NCBI GenBank assembly: GCA_949825025.1 | Contig: OX463788.1 | Coordinates: 27,103,036-27,167,035, forward strand | Length of the DNA: 64,000 nt | Direction: 5' to 3' | Source of the DNA: Siphlonurus alternatus | Taxonomy: Eukaryota > Arthropoda > Insecta > Ephemeroptera > Siphlonuridae | Shown: positions 11,869 through 24,910 of the stretch, in pieces | Position numbering within the stretch: the first letter of the stretch is position 1 | Layout of the letters: each line of letters opens with the position of its first letter | Translations under genes and position numbers: made by a program | The notes under the pieces: model-generated | What the model was told of the DNA's origin: nothing | The model's database searches: none | Seen by the model: only the letters and a program-made list of their open reading frames with translations

Positions 11869-12054
11869 AGCCTCTGGATAGGACATTTCTATACCAATAG
11901 CATTAAGAGCTACTGAGGCAAATCTCCAACGTAAGATGGCGGGCATTCCATATTATAGTTACTGTTGTAACCGCCACCCACTTCCTCCTCACGACTGTGC
12001 CTCACCGACGGCAGCACCATCACCTATCCAGAGGTTATACATAAAAAATCCTTG
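11815..12054. mobile_element. Small TIR element split by (AT)n
   Basis: CAAGGATTTT at 11815 and ATGTATAGCCTCTGGATAGG near 11863 are both matched inverted at the right end (CCTATCCAGAGGTTATACAT, AAAATCCTTG). The left TIR is interrupted by an (AT)n expansion. The core contains a CGTAAGATGGCGGGC patch (YY1-like) and no open frame. Target duplication is not clear. Confidence 0.7.
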
Positions 12055-13486
12055 ATATATAAATAATGTCTGTTATTTTTGAATAAACAAATTATCTTCT
12101 AATTTCAATACAGTAAATTGTATAATATATATTTAATTCAATCTTAGATTTTAATTTTTAACAAAATTAAACACCTTTTTCCCAGACAAAATGTGTACCT
12201 TTTAAAACTTATCTTTAAATAGAGTTTTAATTTGAAAAATAGAGATCATAATCGATCTAACATGAATCAACTCTTATTCTAGCTAACAATTAAAGAGTCG
12301 CGCTTCTATATTGATCATATATGTATTTATCAAATCTTTTAGCAGTAGTAAAATTGAATTATAATTATGTAGTGCCCAGCACTCTTTTCTATGATCATTA
12401 TGCAATAAAAAATGTTTTTAACAAATGCTGCAATTAAAAACTCTATTTAACGTATTGACTGCATCCATATATGGCGCCGTATGAGCTGGTTTTAGTAAAG
12501 TTTCGGAAATAATTATTTAGTAATTTTATGAGGTATTTAAATTTTTTCTTATTCAAAATTGTTATATAAACAACAAAATTAATATAATATTTATATTTTA
12601 TCGGGTAGTTGTGATTTAGTTGATGGGCAGTTCTACAGGTGACTTGGCGGGTAGCTCTGATCATATGGCTTTGGGCAGTAACTTTTAAAAGGTCTCAAAA
12701 TAAGGGGAGACAAGGAAAAAAAGAGGAGAGGGACAGGAGAAAATCGGTTCAATTTCTTGTTAAAAAATAATTGCTATGGGCTGCAATGCTATTAATACAA
12801 TTATTATTAATATTTTACACCATATCCAAAGTCAGATTGAACACGTTGCTTTTTAATTAACATATGTGGCCTTTTCCGACAAAAACACTCGAATTATCCA
12901 TACGCATAAAAAAATTCATCGTTAGGTGGAATGAAAAAGTTATGTATTAATTAATGTTCTACGACCCAAGCTTTAATTAACCAAGAATTTATTTAAAAAA
13001 AAAAAAATGGATCGAATCCATTTTTTTTTTTTTTTACTCGGATTAATTTTGGTTAAAGCTATTATAGCTCGGATCATATATACGTACGACAAAACGCTTT
13101 ATATTTGTTTTATACCACCTAATTAACAGTGTATTTTTTTTAGGCATTAGAGGATCTTTGACAGAGGTAAGGCACCAATGTTTGATATAGAATATTTTGG
13201 ATTTCGATTCAATAATATATGGAGCAAACTGCTTGAACTATTTTTAAAAAATATGAACACATTTTACCCCCAATGTAAACATTTATACTTCAAAAATTGT
13301 GAACAAAAATAATAAAAAAAAAATGTGTTATATATATAGTATAGACTTGAAAAAATTGTCCCCCGGCCACTATAAAAACATTGCATGTCAATAAATTAAT
13401 TAAATGAAAATTTTGATCCAACAATTTTTTCGACCCTTAAAAAGGTCCAAAGAGGAAATTTTGGGGTTATAATGTGAAAGTAGTCT
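12055..13486. other. Intergenic DNA, nothing recognised
   Basis: AT-rich DNA without supported genes. There is a weak inverted repeat around AAGCTTTAATTAACCAA (about 12970) and GGTTAAAGCT (about 13050) flanking homopolymers. A 73-codon minus-strand frame at 12443-12664 has no recognisable features. Confidence 0.4.
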
Positions 13487-14213
13487 CCCAGCTAACACGC
13501 AGAAGCTGGGCCAAGACCTGGCCAGATTCTGGCATGCCAGATTGGCAGACGCTTGGTCAGCCATTCATGGGCCATTTAATTTATGGCAATCTGGGCTTAA
13601 AACGGCCAGAGGTTTTTGCCGTTCTTGGGCCATGCAGGCTTGGCGGGCAAGGGTCATTGCATTTCACCTTTATTTTAGTAAAATTTGCTTCCCCCCCCCT
13701 TTTTTTTTGTATTTATTTATTATTTTCTACGCATTTGGGTCCCAAAAAAACAAAAAAAAAATTAAAAAATTTGGATGGGGAGAGAATCGAACTCGGCATT
13801 GCACCTTTGGATCCGCAGCTGAAGGTCCTTACCGCTAGGACACTGCCTTTCTTAGAGGAGAATGGTAAATTTAGGTTTATAAACTTTACATTTGGAATAC
13901 TTAACAAAAATATTTTTATTCCGACCTAAGTTTTCAGCTACATTTATTTTTTAAACGTTAATAATTATGTAACAACGATATGTTAATTACTTATTATTTA
14001 TTATGTGAATATGTTATTGAAAATATTCTAAGTCCCTGTTACGGCTTGTTGTTTGAAGCCCCAGTCCGGCCCAGGTCTGGCAAGCCATTTACGGCTGACA
14101 GTAAGACGGCCAATGAATGGCCCGCTTCTGGTAGGCCATATATATAGCCAGAAGCTCGCCAAGACGGCCACCAGAGGGCCAGCTCTGGCCCGGCCTGTTC
14201 GTGCTAGCTAGAA
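13487..14213. mobile_element. Element with GCC-rich subterminal repeats (possible CCC/GGG member)
   Basis: The left end CCCAGCTAACACGCAGAAGC and inverted right end CGTGCTAGCTAG share about 10 bp of terminal similarity. The right end lacks a clean GGG, so the edge is degraded or misplaced. Both arms carry CTGGCCAGA/TCTGGC/GGCAAGCC words, much more GC-rich than their surroundings. The core contains a minus-strand tRNA-like SINE. Open frames over 13474-13929 have no family features. Confidence 0.5.
13680..13860 (-). repeat. tRNA-derived SINE, minus strand
   Basis: Read on the minus strand, GGCAGTGTCCTAGCGGTAAGG (A-box region near 13845) is followed by GAGTTCGATTCTC (B box near 13787). An A/T-rich tail then reaches about 13680. 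B-box agreement with the pol III consensus is good. It does not fold into a complete tRNA by eye, so I call it a SINE head. Confidence 0.55.
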
Positions 14214-15111
14214 CAAAAATTCTGTCAGATCTATACATAAAAGTTTATACCCTGCTCAAAAATCTTGAGCCAAGATCTTGTAAGATCTTGGCAGATCTTG
14301 GCAAGATTATGCTCATGATAATCTTGCAAGATCTTGCAAGATCTTTCCCAAGATCTTGCACAAGATCTTGCAAGATCTTGCAAGATCTTAAGTAAGATCT
14401 TGAGCAAGACATATCATAATATCTTGAGCAATTGTTATCTTGCTTAAGATCTTGCAAGATCTTGCAAGATCTTGTGCAAGATCTTGGGAAAGATCTTGCA
14501 AGATCTTGCAAGATAATATTTGCTCAAGATCTTGTGATATTATCTTGCTCAAGATAATATTTGCTCAAGATCTTGTAACAGCATCTTGCTCAAGATCTTG
14601 TAAGATCTTGCAAGATCTTGTGCAAGATCTTGGGAAAGATCTTGCAAGATCTTGCAAGATAATATTTGCTCAAGATCTTGTGATATTATCTTGCTCAAGA
14701 TAATATTTGCACAAGATCTTGTGACAGCATCTTGCTCAAGATCTTGCAAGATCTTGCAAGATCTTGTGCAAGTTCTTGGGAAAGATCTTGCAAGATCTTG
14801 CAAGATAATATTTGCTCAAGATCTTGTGATATTATCTTGCGCAAGATAATATTTGCTCAAGATCTTGTGATAGTATCTTGCTCAAGATCTTGCATGATCT
14901 TGTCAAGATAATATTTGCTCAAGATCAAAATAATTGCGCAAGATCTTGTGCAATGCTGTCGGTTGGTTTAAATCCGTTGAAAGGCAGCCATGTTGGGTCA
15001 GTAATGTAGCGGCAATTCCAAGTAGCAATCTCCGAGTCACGTAGCCAACATAACGTACTGAAAAAAAAAACAAACAAACAAAGTTAGTATTCTGTTAGTT
15101 GCAGCTAGTTT

Positions 15112-15815
15112 TCGTTAAATAAGGAAGTCTCATGATGCATGGTTTCATTTCTTTATGGATATGTTCATCATCTTTGCTTTCTTCCACCTCTCCGTTCAAT
15201 AATTCTTTTACTCCGCGGGCCATGCCATGTATTTTCTCCTTCAGCTAGGCTCGGTGGAACCTGGGGGTCAAAAACAAAGAAACTCGTCAATAAAATTAGG
15301 CACAAATCTAGAAAGTTCTTGTTTAAGACATTTCCTTTAGAAATTTAGCAAATCTTGCACAAGATCTTGCAAGATTTTGATCAATTTATCATACATTGCA
15401 GTATTTTATACATACCTGTTTCAAAATATCACAAACAAAACCCTGCATTGCAAATAATCTCTATGACTTGTTGCTTTATGCATACAACAGCAGCAGGTTG
15501 TCCTCAGTATATTCGCGTCATCATATTCCAGGTTTGCAAGCAGTTGCAAGGCAAACAGGAAGCAGGTCCGGCCATCCGAATTTCATGAAAAAACATAAAA
15601 TATTCTATGAGCTTAACAATATATTAAACAAAAACAACTAAACATAAGTTTAAGCTTACCTGGAACTGTGTATAAAGTACTAAATTAGCACAAATGAACA
15701 CAAAATCTTCATGTTTCTTCTTCAGCTCTTACGTTCACCAACCGTCCATTTTCAGTTTCAACACATGTTATAAAAACGCGTATCGCATTGCATTTGTTTC
15801 GCCATCGCGCGCAAT
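15112..15815 (-). pseudogene. Candidate spliced gene fragment in core of element F
   Basis: On the minus strand the core shows an ordered set of gene-like signals. There is a GCGCGATGGCGAAAC start-like patch near 15807. A donor TTCCAG|GTAAGC has its exon ending at 15660, and a donor GAAACAG|GTATGT has its exon ending at 15416. An acceptor TTTTTGACCCCCAG opens an exon at 15260. Exon-like segments are open in one or more frames, for example a frame with LQLLANLEYDDANIL at about 15480-15540. I do not recognise the protein. It could be a captured host gene 5' end or the remnant of an original transposase gene. The phases were not fully reconciled, so confidence is low. Confidence 0.3.
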
Positions 15816-16129
15816 TTTGAAAACGAATAAAAATGCACCGATCAAGATGAAAACTTGTATCCAAGGGTTAATTGGCAAGCTGAATTTAATGAAGGTGATT
15901 AAATTACCCTGACTAATTATTGGGGGTGCTGTTACCCTTATTTAAAAAAAATTGAATATTGCGATTCTGAATAGAAAAAAATCTGCAAACGGGTGCGATC
16001 GATCGGCAAAAAAATTATATGACCATGGGAAGGTTTTCACACTTACTAAAATCTTGCGTAAGAAATTACTTCTTGAACAAGATTGCCATTTTATACAAGA
16101 AAAATTTTGCCATAACTATGAAAAGAAGT

Positions 16130-18060
16130 GTTAAGTTTTTTCTTGCTCGAGTCTGTTACTTGCTCAAGATGGAAATCTTGGGTAAGAAAAGACATGTTGG
16201 ACAAGACTTCCATCTTACGCAAGACGGTAACTTGTCCAAGAAATAATCTTGCAAAAACCATGAAAATAAGCATATGATTTTTTCTTGCTCGAGTCTATTA
16301 CTTGTCCAAGATGTAAATTTTGGGTACAAGATGTTAGTTAATCTTGGGTAAGAAATGATTTTTTGGCCAAGATTGCCATCTTACGCAAGATGGTAACTTA
16401 CCCAAGAAAAAATCTTGCGATATCTATGAAAAAAAGTGTAAGATTTTTTTCTTGCTCGAGTCTATTACTTGCCCAAGATTAAAATCTTGGGTAAGAAATG
16501 ATTTCTTGCACAAGATTGCCATCTTACGCAAGATGGTAACTTACCCAAGAAAAATTTTTGCGATAACTATGAAAACAAGCGTAAGATTTTTTCTTGCTCG
16601 AGTCCATTACTGGCCCAAGATGGACCTCTTGGGTAAGAAATGATTTCTTGGACAAGATTGCCATCTTACGCAAGACGGTAACTTACCCAAGAAAAAATCT
16701 TGCGACAACTATGAAAACAAGCGTAAGATTTTTTCTTGTTCGTGTCTATTACTTGCCCAAGATGGAAATCTTGGGTACAAGATGGAAATCTTGGGTACAA
16801 GATGGAAATCTTGGGTAAGAAATGATTTCTTGCACAAGATTGCCATCTTACGCAAGATGGTAACTTACCCAAGAAAAAATCTTGAGAAAATTTTGAACAC
16901 GCGCGCAAGATTTTTTCTTGCTTAAGTCTATTACTTGCCCAAGATGAATCTCTTTGGTAAGAAATGATTTCTTTGCCAAGATTGCCATCTTACGCAAGAC
17001 GGTAACTTACCCAAGAAAAAATCTTGCGTTAACTATGAAAACAAGCCTAAGATTTTTTCTTGGTCGAGTCTATTACTTGCCCAAAATTGAAATTTTGGGT
17101 AAGAAATGATTTCGTGCACAAGATTGCCATCTTACGCAAGACGGTAACTTACCCAAGAAAAAATCTTGCGATAACTATGAAAACAAGCGTAAGATTTTTT
17201 CTTGCTCGAGTCCATTACTGGCCCAAGATGGATCTCTTGGGTAAGAAATGATTTCTTGGCCAAGATTGCCATCTTACGGAAGACGGTAACTTACCCAAGA
17301 AAAAATCTTGCGATAACTATGAAAACAAGCGTAAGATTTTTTCTTGTTCGTGTCTATTACTTGCCCAAGATGGACCTCTTGGGTAAGAAATGATTTCTTG
17401 GCCAAGATTGCCATCTTACGCAAGACGGTAACTTACCCAAGAAAAAATCTTGAGATAACAATGAAAACAAGCGTAAGATTTTTTCTTGTTCGTTCTATTA
17501 CTTGCCCAAGATGGAAATCTTGGGTAAGAAATGATTTCTTGCACAAGATTGCCATCTTACGCAAGACGGTAACTTACCCAAGAAAAAATCTTGAGAAAAT
17601 TTTGAACACGCAAGCAAGGTTTTTTCTTGCTGAAGTCTATTACTAGCCCAAGATGGAAATCTTGGGTAAGAAATGATTTTTTGCACAAGATTGCCATCTT
17701 ACGCAAGACGGTAACTTACCCAAGAAAAAATCTTGAGAAAATTTTGAACACGCGCGCAAGATTTTTTCTTGCTTAAGTTTATTACTTGCCCAAGATGGAA
17801 ATCTTGGGTAAGAAATGATTTCATGGACAAAATTGCCATCTTACGCAAGACGGTAACTTACCCAAGAAAAAATCTTGCGATAACTATGAAAACAAGCGTA
17901 AGATTTTTTCTTGTTCGAGTCTATTACTTGCCCAAGATGGAAATCTTGGGTAAGAAATGATTTCTTGCACAAGATTGCGATCTTACGCAAGACGGTAACT
18001 TACCCAAGAAAAAATCTTGAGAAAATTTTGAACACGCGCGCAAGATTTTCAATCTTACGT
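16130..18060. repeat. 142-bp tandem array (right arm of F)
   Basis: The unit contains TCTATTACTTGCCCAAGATG, AAATCTTGGGTAAGAAATGA, TTGCCATCTTACGCAAGA and CGGTAACTTACCCAAGAAAA. Equivalent points recur at 16452, 16594 and again at 17060, 17202 and 17344, exactly 142 bp apart. About 13 units are present, some with internal duplications. Because 142 is not a multiple of 3, the same peptide recurs in separate frames, each ended by a stop; this argues against coding. Confidence 0.85.
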
Positions 18061-18503
18061 AAGATTTTTTCTTGAGCAAGTTAATTACTTGCCAAGATGT
18101 CTATCTTGCGTAAGAAATGACTTCTTGAGCAAGATTACCATCGTGCGCAAGCCATAAACTAGCTCAAGAAATAATCTTGCAAAAAATTCGAAAACACGCG
18201 CAAGATTTTCTATCTTGCAAGATATTTTTTCTTGCGCAAGTATGTTTCTTGCCCAGATGTCGATCTTACGTAAGAAATGACGTCTTGAACAAGATTATTA
18301 TCTTGCTCAAGATCTTTTTAAACCAAAAATATCTTATTTTTTTATTTTTCCCAAATTTTTTGCTTAAATATTATTTTTAGAAGCATAATATATATTCCTG
18401 ACCAGCATTGATTACTGTCTTGCCTCTGTTTTGGACTTCTTGAGTTCACTTGACAAGATCATAAAAGATCTTGTAAGATATTGCTCAAGATTTTTGAGCA
18501 GGG

Positions 18504-18714
18504 TATCTTTATAGGTTTGATCCTACATCTATATTTTGTAATTAAAAAGCTCTCGTCGTCACGTGTACGTGCAATTTAATTTATTTAATATTGCTCTGAA
18601 TATAATTAAAAGGTCCATTGCAGAAATAAGAAATCAACAAATTTATAAGAGAAGCTATAAATAAAAAAAAATGAATTGCATGGAATATATGTATATAATA
18701 TATATATACAGTAT

Positions 18715-18810
<96 letters not shown>

Positions 18811-19255
18811 TCTGGGATATATTATAAAATAAATTTTGTGTATAATTTTATTCTGCCTTTTTGCCTTTTTTTTTTATATTTTTCTATAGGTACAAATTTT
18901 AATTTCAGTTATATATGCACATGGCATATATTAATTCGATCGAGAAGACTTGATTATAATTTATAAAACTGAATCTTAGAAATTTTAAGCAATAAATATA
19001 ACTTTTTTTTTCCGAAATAATATCCGAATTGCAGCTTAATTTTAATCTCTAAAATACTAGCTGTACTATAAAAATGTGTATATAGTATATATGTATATGT
19101 ATACATCCGATAGTAATTATGAAACTATATATAATAAAAATAGTAAAATTGTTTAGATGATCGAATTATATATACTTTCTTTGTTTAACTAACATGTTTT
19201 AGTCAATGCTTTATTTATTACGTTATTACTACATTGCACATATATGTAATATTTA
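18504..19255. other. AT-rich spacer with long (AT)n microsatellite
   Basis: The main content is alternating AT at about 18700-18812, followed by A/T-rich DNA. No gene or terminal repeat is seen. Confidence 0.6.
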
Positions 19256-19741
19256 GAGAGCGGAAAAAAAGTGTCGCCTTTTTTTTGGAATAGCTATATT
19301 ATATAGTCTACAAAAAGTCACTATTTTTTTTAGAAAAAGCAGCAAATAGGCATTTTAAAAGTATTATCGATAAAAAATATTTTTATTAGTATTAAAAGAT
19401 GTACACACGTACTGTACATTCATAGCTAGAAGATGGCATATGGCATGCATTGTAAAAAAAAAAAAAAAAAAATCTGTGTTTGTGAGTTTTATTTTTTACT
19501 ATATTTTCCTAGTTTTTAATGACGATTTGAATTAAGTAAATAGCTTAAATTCACTAAGAAGTGTCAAAAAGTTACAATTTTGTCAAAATATAGTCGCAGA
19601 AACAAAAAATAGTCTAAATAGTCATTTTTTTTATAGGCTTATCTTAATCCACGTCCGGAAATAGGTGGACATCCTAAATGACAACAAAATAGTCCTCATG
19701 CATGTGCACAAAAAGTAGAAATAACTTTTTTTTCCGCTCTC
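19256..19741. mobile_element. TA-flanked MITE (GAGAGCGGAAAAAAAGT ends)
   Basis: Left GAGAGCGGAAAAAAAGT and right ACTTTTTTTTCCGCTCTC are inverted repeats, flanked by TA on both sides (19254-19255, 19742-19743). It is 486 bp with no open frame. Internal AAAATAGTC/AAAAAGTCACT words recur. TA duplication suggests a Tc1/mariner-type MITE. Confidence 0.7.
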
Positions 19742-19892
19742 TATATATAGTCATATTAAAAATGGGTCTCATAGGTATTTTCGTCGAAAGACATTTGGTC
19801 ACAATTAAGGACGTTTGGTCATAAGGACATTAAATTAGTCGCACGGACATTTTTTGGTCGCAAGGAAATTTTGTCGCACGGACATTTGGTCG

Positions 19893-19909
19893 CAATATAT
19901 ATATATATA

Positions 19910-19942
<33 letters not shown>
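19893..19942. repeat. (AT)n microsatellite
   Basis: Alternating AT inside the remnant of the outermost nest element. Confidence 0.8.
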
Positions 19943-19945
<3 letters not shown>

Positions 19946-20329
19946 TCGATATAATTATAAAGTATAGAACTAAAATATGTAATATAATGATTCGTAAATT
20001 AAGCATTGAGTTTTTGTTTATTCAATTTTATCTTTTTTTTTTCTCTATATATTACATACATATTATTATTTATTAAATAATACAATATCCCAGTGACCAA
20101 ATGGACGTCCCCGGGACGCCCCGGGGACGCATCCCTCTAAGGTCCCCGTTGGACATCCCCAAGGACATCCCCCATGTCCATCAAAAAAGGACGTCCCTGC
20201 GGACGTCCTGTGGACATCCCTCGGGGATGTTCCCTAATTTTCACTTAATTGCCAATTATATATTAATTCATCTTAAAATTTATATTAAAGAAGTTTAGGG
20301 TCTTTTAGAATGAGGACTACAAGATTACC

Positions 20330-20420
20330 AAATAAAAAAATTGGGTCCGTCGGGAATCGAACTCGGACCTTTTGGTTGATAGACGACGTCGTAGACAACT
20401 TGGATATTGCTCTTCGTTAC
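20330..20420 (-). repeat. tRNA-like SINE fragment, minus strand
   Basis: On the minus strand GAGTTCGATTCCC (near 20351-20363) is a near-perfect pol III B box, followed by GACGGACCC. An A box is not clear upstream. It is the third tRNA-derived SINE head in the window and lies inside element I. Confidence 0.5.
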
Positions 20421-21894
20421 TAAAGTGTGGTTTAGTTAGGTATATAAATTGTAGAGTTTTGGGTGTTGTATAATATTTTACGAGCGAAGTTGCGTTTTTT
20501 TATTTTTTTTAAGCAAACTGGTACATTGGGAGATTGTTATTATTTAATACAACATTAAATATATTGAGATTTAAATTTTTTAAAAATAAATTAAAATAAA
20601 ATTTTATAATTCTAATAAAAACATGTTTATACATTAATTAATTATAATTTGCAACGCTCAAATATGCATCTCTAATTGTTAACAGACTTCGACATTAAAA
20701 AAAAATTTTTTTAATTTTTTAGAAATTTTGAAAGGTCCCTCCGAGGACACATTTGTGGGACGTTCAAGCGTCCCTCTAAAATCCCCGGGGGACTTTGATG
20801 GGACCTTGTTTATTTTTCATATATATTTTTTTCTACGAGGATATTTTATTAAAAAAAATTAATATTCCGTGCAAATAACGCAATTTAATATTAAGTAAAA
20901 TTTCACGTCTTATTATAAATATTAATATTTTCATATAATATTTTAAATAATATTAACTAAATTTGTATATTTTTAAAATCAGTACATAATAATGAACAGC
21001 ACATATTATGATTTTAATGAAAACATTGACTAAAGGGTCCTTTCAAAGTCCCCCGGGGATGTTCAAGGGACAGCCGTGTTTTGCATCCCCAGGGGATGTT
21101 CTGAGAGACATTCATAAAAATATTAAAAAACCTAGAAATTTGTTTTCGAAGTGTAGCTAAAACCTTTTTTAGAACACGGAAAACATGTTCAAAGTTAAAG
21201 GGTTTTGAAAACTAGCACGTAAAACGTTCAGGGATAATAATAATAATAAATATTTTATTGAGCAGAAACAGACAAATTACAAATGTCACAGTCAATAAAT
21301 GAAAAACTGCCCAAGGGGATGTAAAAAAAGGCAAGGCCCATACCTAAGTTCTACACCCAAAATAAAGTAAGAGCAACTAAACAAAAGTTGCAAAAGTATA
21401 CAATATGTAATATATATATAAGCTAACTACAAAAGTAGATGTAAGAATAATAAATTTACATCATTGCCTTAAATAAGCTAGTTTTTAAAGATTTAACATT
21501 AGGATGAAGCTTATTATATGCCCTTACAACACGTGGAAAGAAAGAATTATTATAACAATAAGAGTTACAAACAGGAAAAATGAACTCAGTACTTTCTTTA
21601 TTACGTAGCATACTTGGCTTTGTACGTAATGTAATCCTGTCATCTGAAAAAATGTTCATATCAACTTCACCACGCAAACACTTGTGAAAAAATACCAAAT
21701 CATTACGGCGAAGCACATCAGAAATAACAGGTATATTACATAAATCACCTCTTTCTTCACCACTATATTTACACTTAACACCATTATTATAGAAAAATGC
21801 ATCCCTTCCAAGTATAAGACGGGTAGCACGATTTTGAACCCTTTGAAGTTTCTTAGTGTTAGTGACAGTAACAGGATGCCAAGCAGGAGTACCA

Positions 21895-23302
21895 TGTTAC
21901 GGACCCTTGCTTCCTACCCTCGATGAAACTGAACGATGGGCCTCAGGTTGTCTAGGGGTGAGAGTAGGATGGGCGAGAGTCCGACAACTCCGTCAAATTA
22001 CTATGAGCCACTAGCTTAGCTTTAACTAAGCCTACTTCTTCCTATTTTCTTTGTTCTATTTTATTATAATAGAAAAGATATTATAGATTGTAAATTAAGA
22101 AGATTGAAATTTAAAATTGACAAACACTGACTCTATTTTATTTCATATATTTTGTAAACAAAAGGTTGGGAAAATACATTATGGACAAATATTATTGTTA
22201 TGTGGATTTTTGACTGTAGAAAACGTTGGATTAAATAATTATGTTAAGCAGACAGTTTAATACTTAGGTGTGTTGTTGAAATAATAATTGCGTTGAATTA
22301 TCTTGAGGTTATCTGTAGACTCTGTAGTAAAACACAACGAAGATCTTAATTGTCGCAGACAGCCGTGGACACTACCAGCTGGTGTTTCGCTGATCGTCGG
22401 CAGGTTGACGATCAGCTACTGCCATCTGTAGCCGGACCCATGCACTAGGCCACCAAACAAAGGATTTTGAGAATCCGCGAGCGCGGCGGCAACATGTTTC
22501 ACCGCTGACACTCAAGCGAAGACTGACGAGAATTTTCTTGATGCGCGCCTTTGTTCCATATGGTCACATGGTACAAAATGACGTAACATTTATGAATTTC
22601 GGTGCTGCCACATTGTGAATTTTGTTCCTGTTATAACACTTTACTAATTTTTAAGACAAGTTTTTATCATAAAATTAAATTATAATTTACATAAAAACAG
22701 TAGATAACATAATTATTATTAAACAGCGTTATTTTTATACAGAAAGGTAAGCAAATTTGACGTTAAATATTAAATTATGGCGTGTTTTATGAGCCGGCAA
22801 AAGAGCAATTTTATATTATTTATATTAACACAACAAATAGCTATTATGATTAACTGCATACTTCTATGCACACTTTGAAAAATAATCTATTGAAAAATGC
22901 CATTAGTTTTACTTGAAACAAATAATTTATGGTTAATTTTTAAGACATTTGCACGAGGGGTAATTTTGGTTCATACGAGATTACATAAAAAATACATATG
23001 TTATTTACCTTGTAAGCAGCTTAAATGAAAGTAGATTTAACATATTATCAGATGTGCTAATAGGTTTAACTCGGGAATTTTTTCCCATTGTGTAGTTTTA
23101 ATTTGAAAGAAAATTTATTAACATTTGGGCGTGATTAAAAATGTCGGCAGTTCGCCCGTACCAACCGTAAAATTTCAAGGAATTTTAAATTGGAATTTAA
23201 GTTGGTAGCTTACAAACAAAATATTGAGCGCGTAAACCTTGAACGCAATTTGGAAAAGGAAAAGTAATTATTAATAATATGAATAAAAATGGGGATGTTA
23301 TA
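21895..23302 (-). repeat. LTR (left copy) of the minus-strand LTR element
   Basis: 1,408 bp, beginning TGTTACGGACCC and ending GGGGATGTTATA on the plus strand. It is nearly identical to 24911-26651 apart from the MITE in that copy. It contains CCATATGGTCACATGG and AATGACGTAAC patches that may be promoter elements. Confidence 0.85.
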
Positions 23303-24910
23303 ATTGCCCCCTCTTAAACAATTTTTGATATACTTATCAAAATTTTTAAGCAAAAGAATTAACGAAACCATTTTTATGAATTTAAATAAATGAAAAACAC
23401 ATACAGTAAATACAGAAATTGTCCCTTTAGTCCTTCATTATACAGTAGCGATAGTCACCCTCCGTTGTCTTGTTTTGATTCGGCAGGGCGGATGGATCTC
23501 CTCGACATATCTTGGCTCTTGATTGCGTTTATAATATGGGTGAGCATGCCTTTATATTTGACGTAAAGTGTGGGACGGGGACGGGTAAATTTAAGTGTCT
23601 CAGGCGTCGTATTCGCCGCCAAGCTTCCCAAGCATAAACCGGGATGATGTAAAAGTTAGAAAATAATTACACAAAAATTTTGTGCAGTTAAAAATAAAAA
23701 ATACAGCTTAATAGCAACGGGCGATAAACAGCTAGTCGTTGACTTATTTCGGGGTTGTAGCTCGTCGAAGATATCATAACTATACTTTCCGATGTAAGAG
23801 GGGTAGCTGCCCCCTGTGACGTTGGTTGCCCCCCATCGAGGGCAGTGTAGTACATGATGATGTAGTATTTTGCATGCTGGCTTCTCCCTCTAGTATTGCC
23901 AGCAAGCGATGAATTGTGATGATTCTCTCTCCTCCTGGTGTAGTGGAAATATGACGACTTTGGTGTAATTCTGATGAATGATGGCGGCTAGCTGGCACCT
24001 TGCAAGGCCAGCTTGGAATGCAGTGTGATAGCGATCGCCTGCCACTATCATGCTGTGACGATGATGACGTGTGAATAATTTTAGTTACTCCAACTTGATT
24101 AAAATTTGCAAATATCGAAGCACTTATTAACTATATGTACAGGTTGCTCTATTTGCACTTAAAACTATGCCGTAATCCTAATCTTCTTAATTACTAATGG
24201 TTAAAATGCTGTAGTTCGTCTTCCCTCTCAGCTGTTTCTAGCACTTATACGGCTCCCTTGCTGATAAAGGTCACCAAAGTGCGTAGCAATCGCATCAGGT
24301 CCGACATTGCGATCCCTACCGGCCTCCTCACGGGGTGGCCAACGGCACATCCTCCCACCCCCGCCTGCCAGCGGTTGTAAGAGAAGTCCGTGCTCCGTCA
24401 AGACTTACTGACTCCCCAGGCGACCGTGTCACCTGCGCGTGACCGTTCGCCCAGGTTCTTGGAACCATGATGCTCCCTACTCGTCGCATCAGGGGATCTT
24501 GCTTAACGTGCCGTTGTGGGGCTCATCCTACTCGACTTGCCCCCTGGGTGCCTCTTCGGTTTCTTCCACCCCCGGGAAGGATGAAGCACCACTCTTTGTC
24601 GTCCTAGCTGTGGGACTTGCTAAATATATTCTGTCAACTCGAGGTCGATGATAAGCGGAAGAAATTAAATGCAGGTATAATATTTGCCCTGCAAATTCAA
24701 CCCTTATCTGCAGAAAAAAATTAGACGAAGAAACTGCTTTCACTTGTTGTGTTTACTTATCTTGTAATGAGAAGAAAATCGTACTTGAAGCTTCGGCGTG
24801 AAGAAACTGTACACTCTTGCGAGTGTAAATGAGACGCTCGGCCGGGCAGCAACCTGCGTGCAATTGCACTGCCGAGGTCGGCCCTTCATCCCGGACACGG
24901 CCACCAGGTT
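23303..24910. other. Interior of the LTR element
   Basis: Non-coding or eroded interior. The part at about 24220-24620 is distinctly GC-richer than the LTRs, which suggests a different origin, perhaps degraded gag. No zinc knuckle, protease or RT motif is visible on either strand. Confidence 0.55.

Larger units (their letters stand above)
14250..18503. mobile_element. Element F: CCC/GGG TIR element made of AAGATCTTGC repeats
   Basis: TIR CCCTGCTCAAAAATCTTGAG (left, 14250) matches the complement of the right end (finishing 18503). The 2-bp duplication is TA (14248-14249, 18504-18505). The left arm (14270-14950) is a dense array of CAAGATCTTGCAAGATC words. The right arm (16030-18500) is a related but longer-period array (142 bp). 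The core (about 14960-15940) is unique and includes splice-like signals on the minus strand. Open frames in the arrays are by-products of repeat length. No transposase is visible. Confidence 0.85.

Noticed and set aside
13474..13929. 151- and 98-codon overlapping plus-strand frames
   Set aside because: They cross a transposon arm, homopolymer runs and an antisense SINE; no domain is visible.
14240..14950. Regularly spaced short repeats resembling a CRISPR array
   Set aside because: Repeats are self-complementary AAGATCTTGC words without unique spacers, in a eukaryotic transposon arm.
16452..17960. Series of about 63-codon frames with near-identical peptides
   Set aside because: The 142-bp array repeats the same sequence; each frame ends at the same stop and no splice or start context exists.
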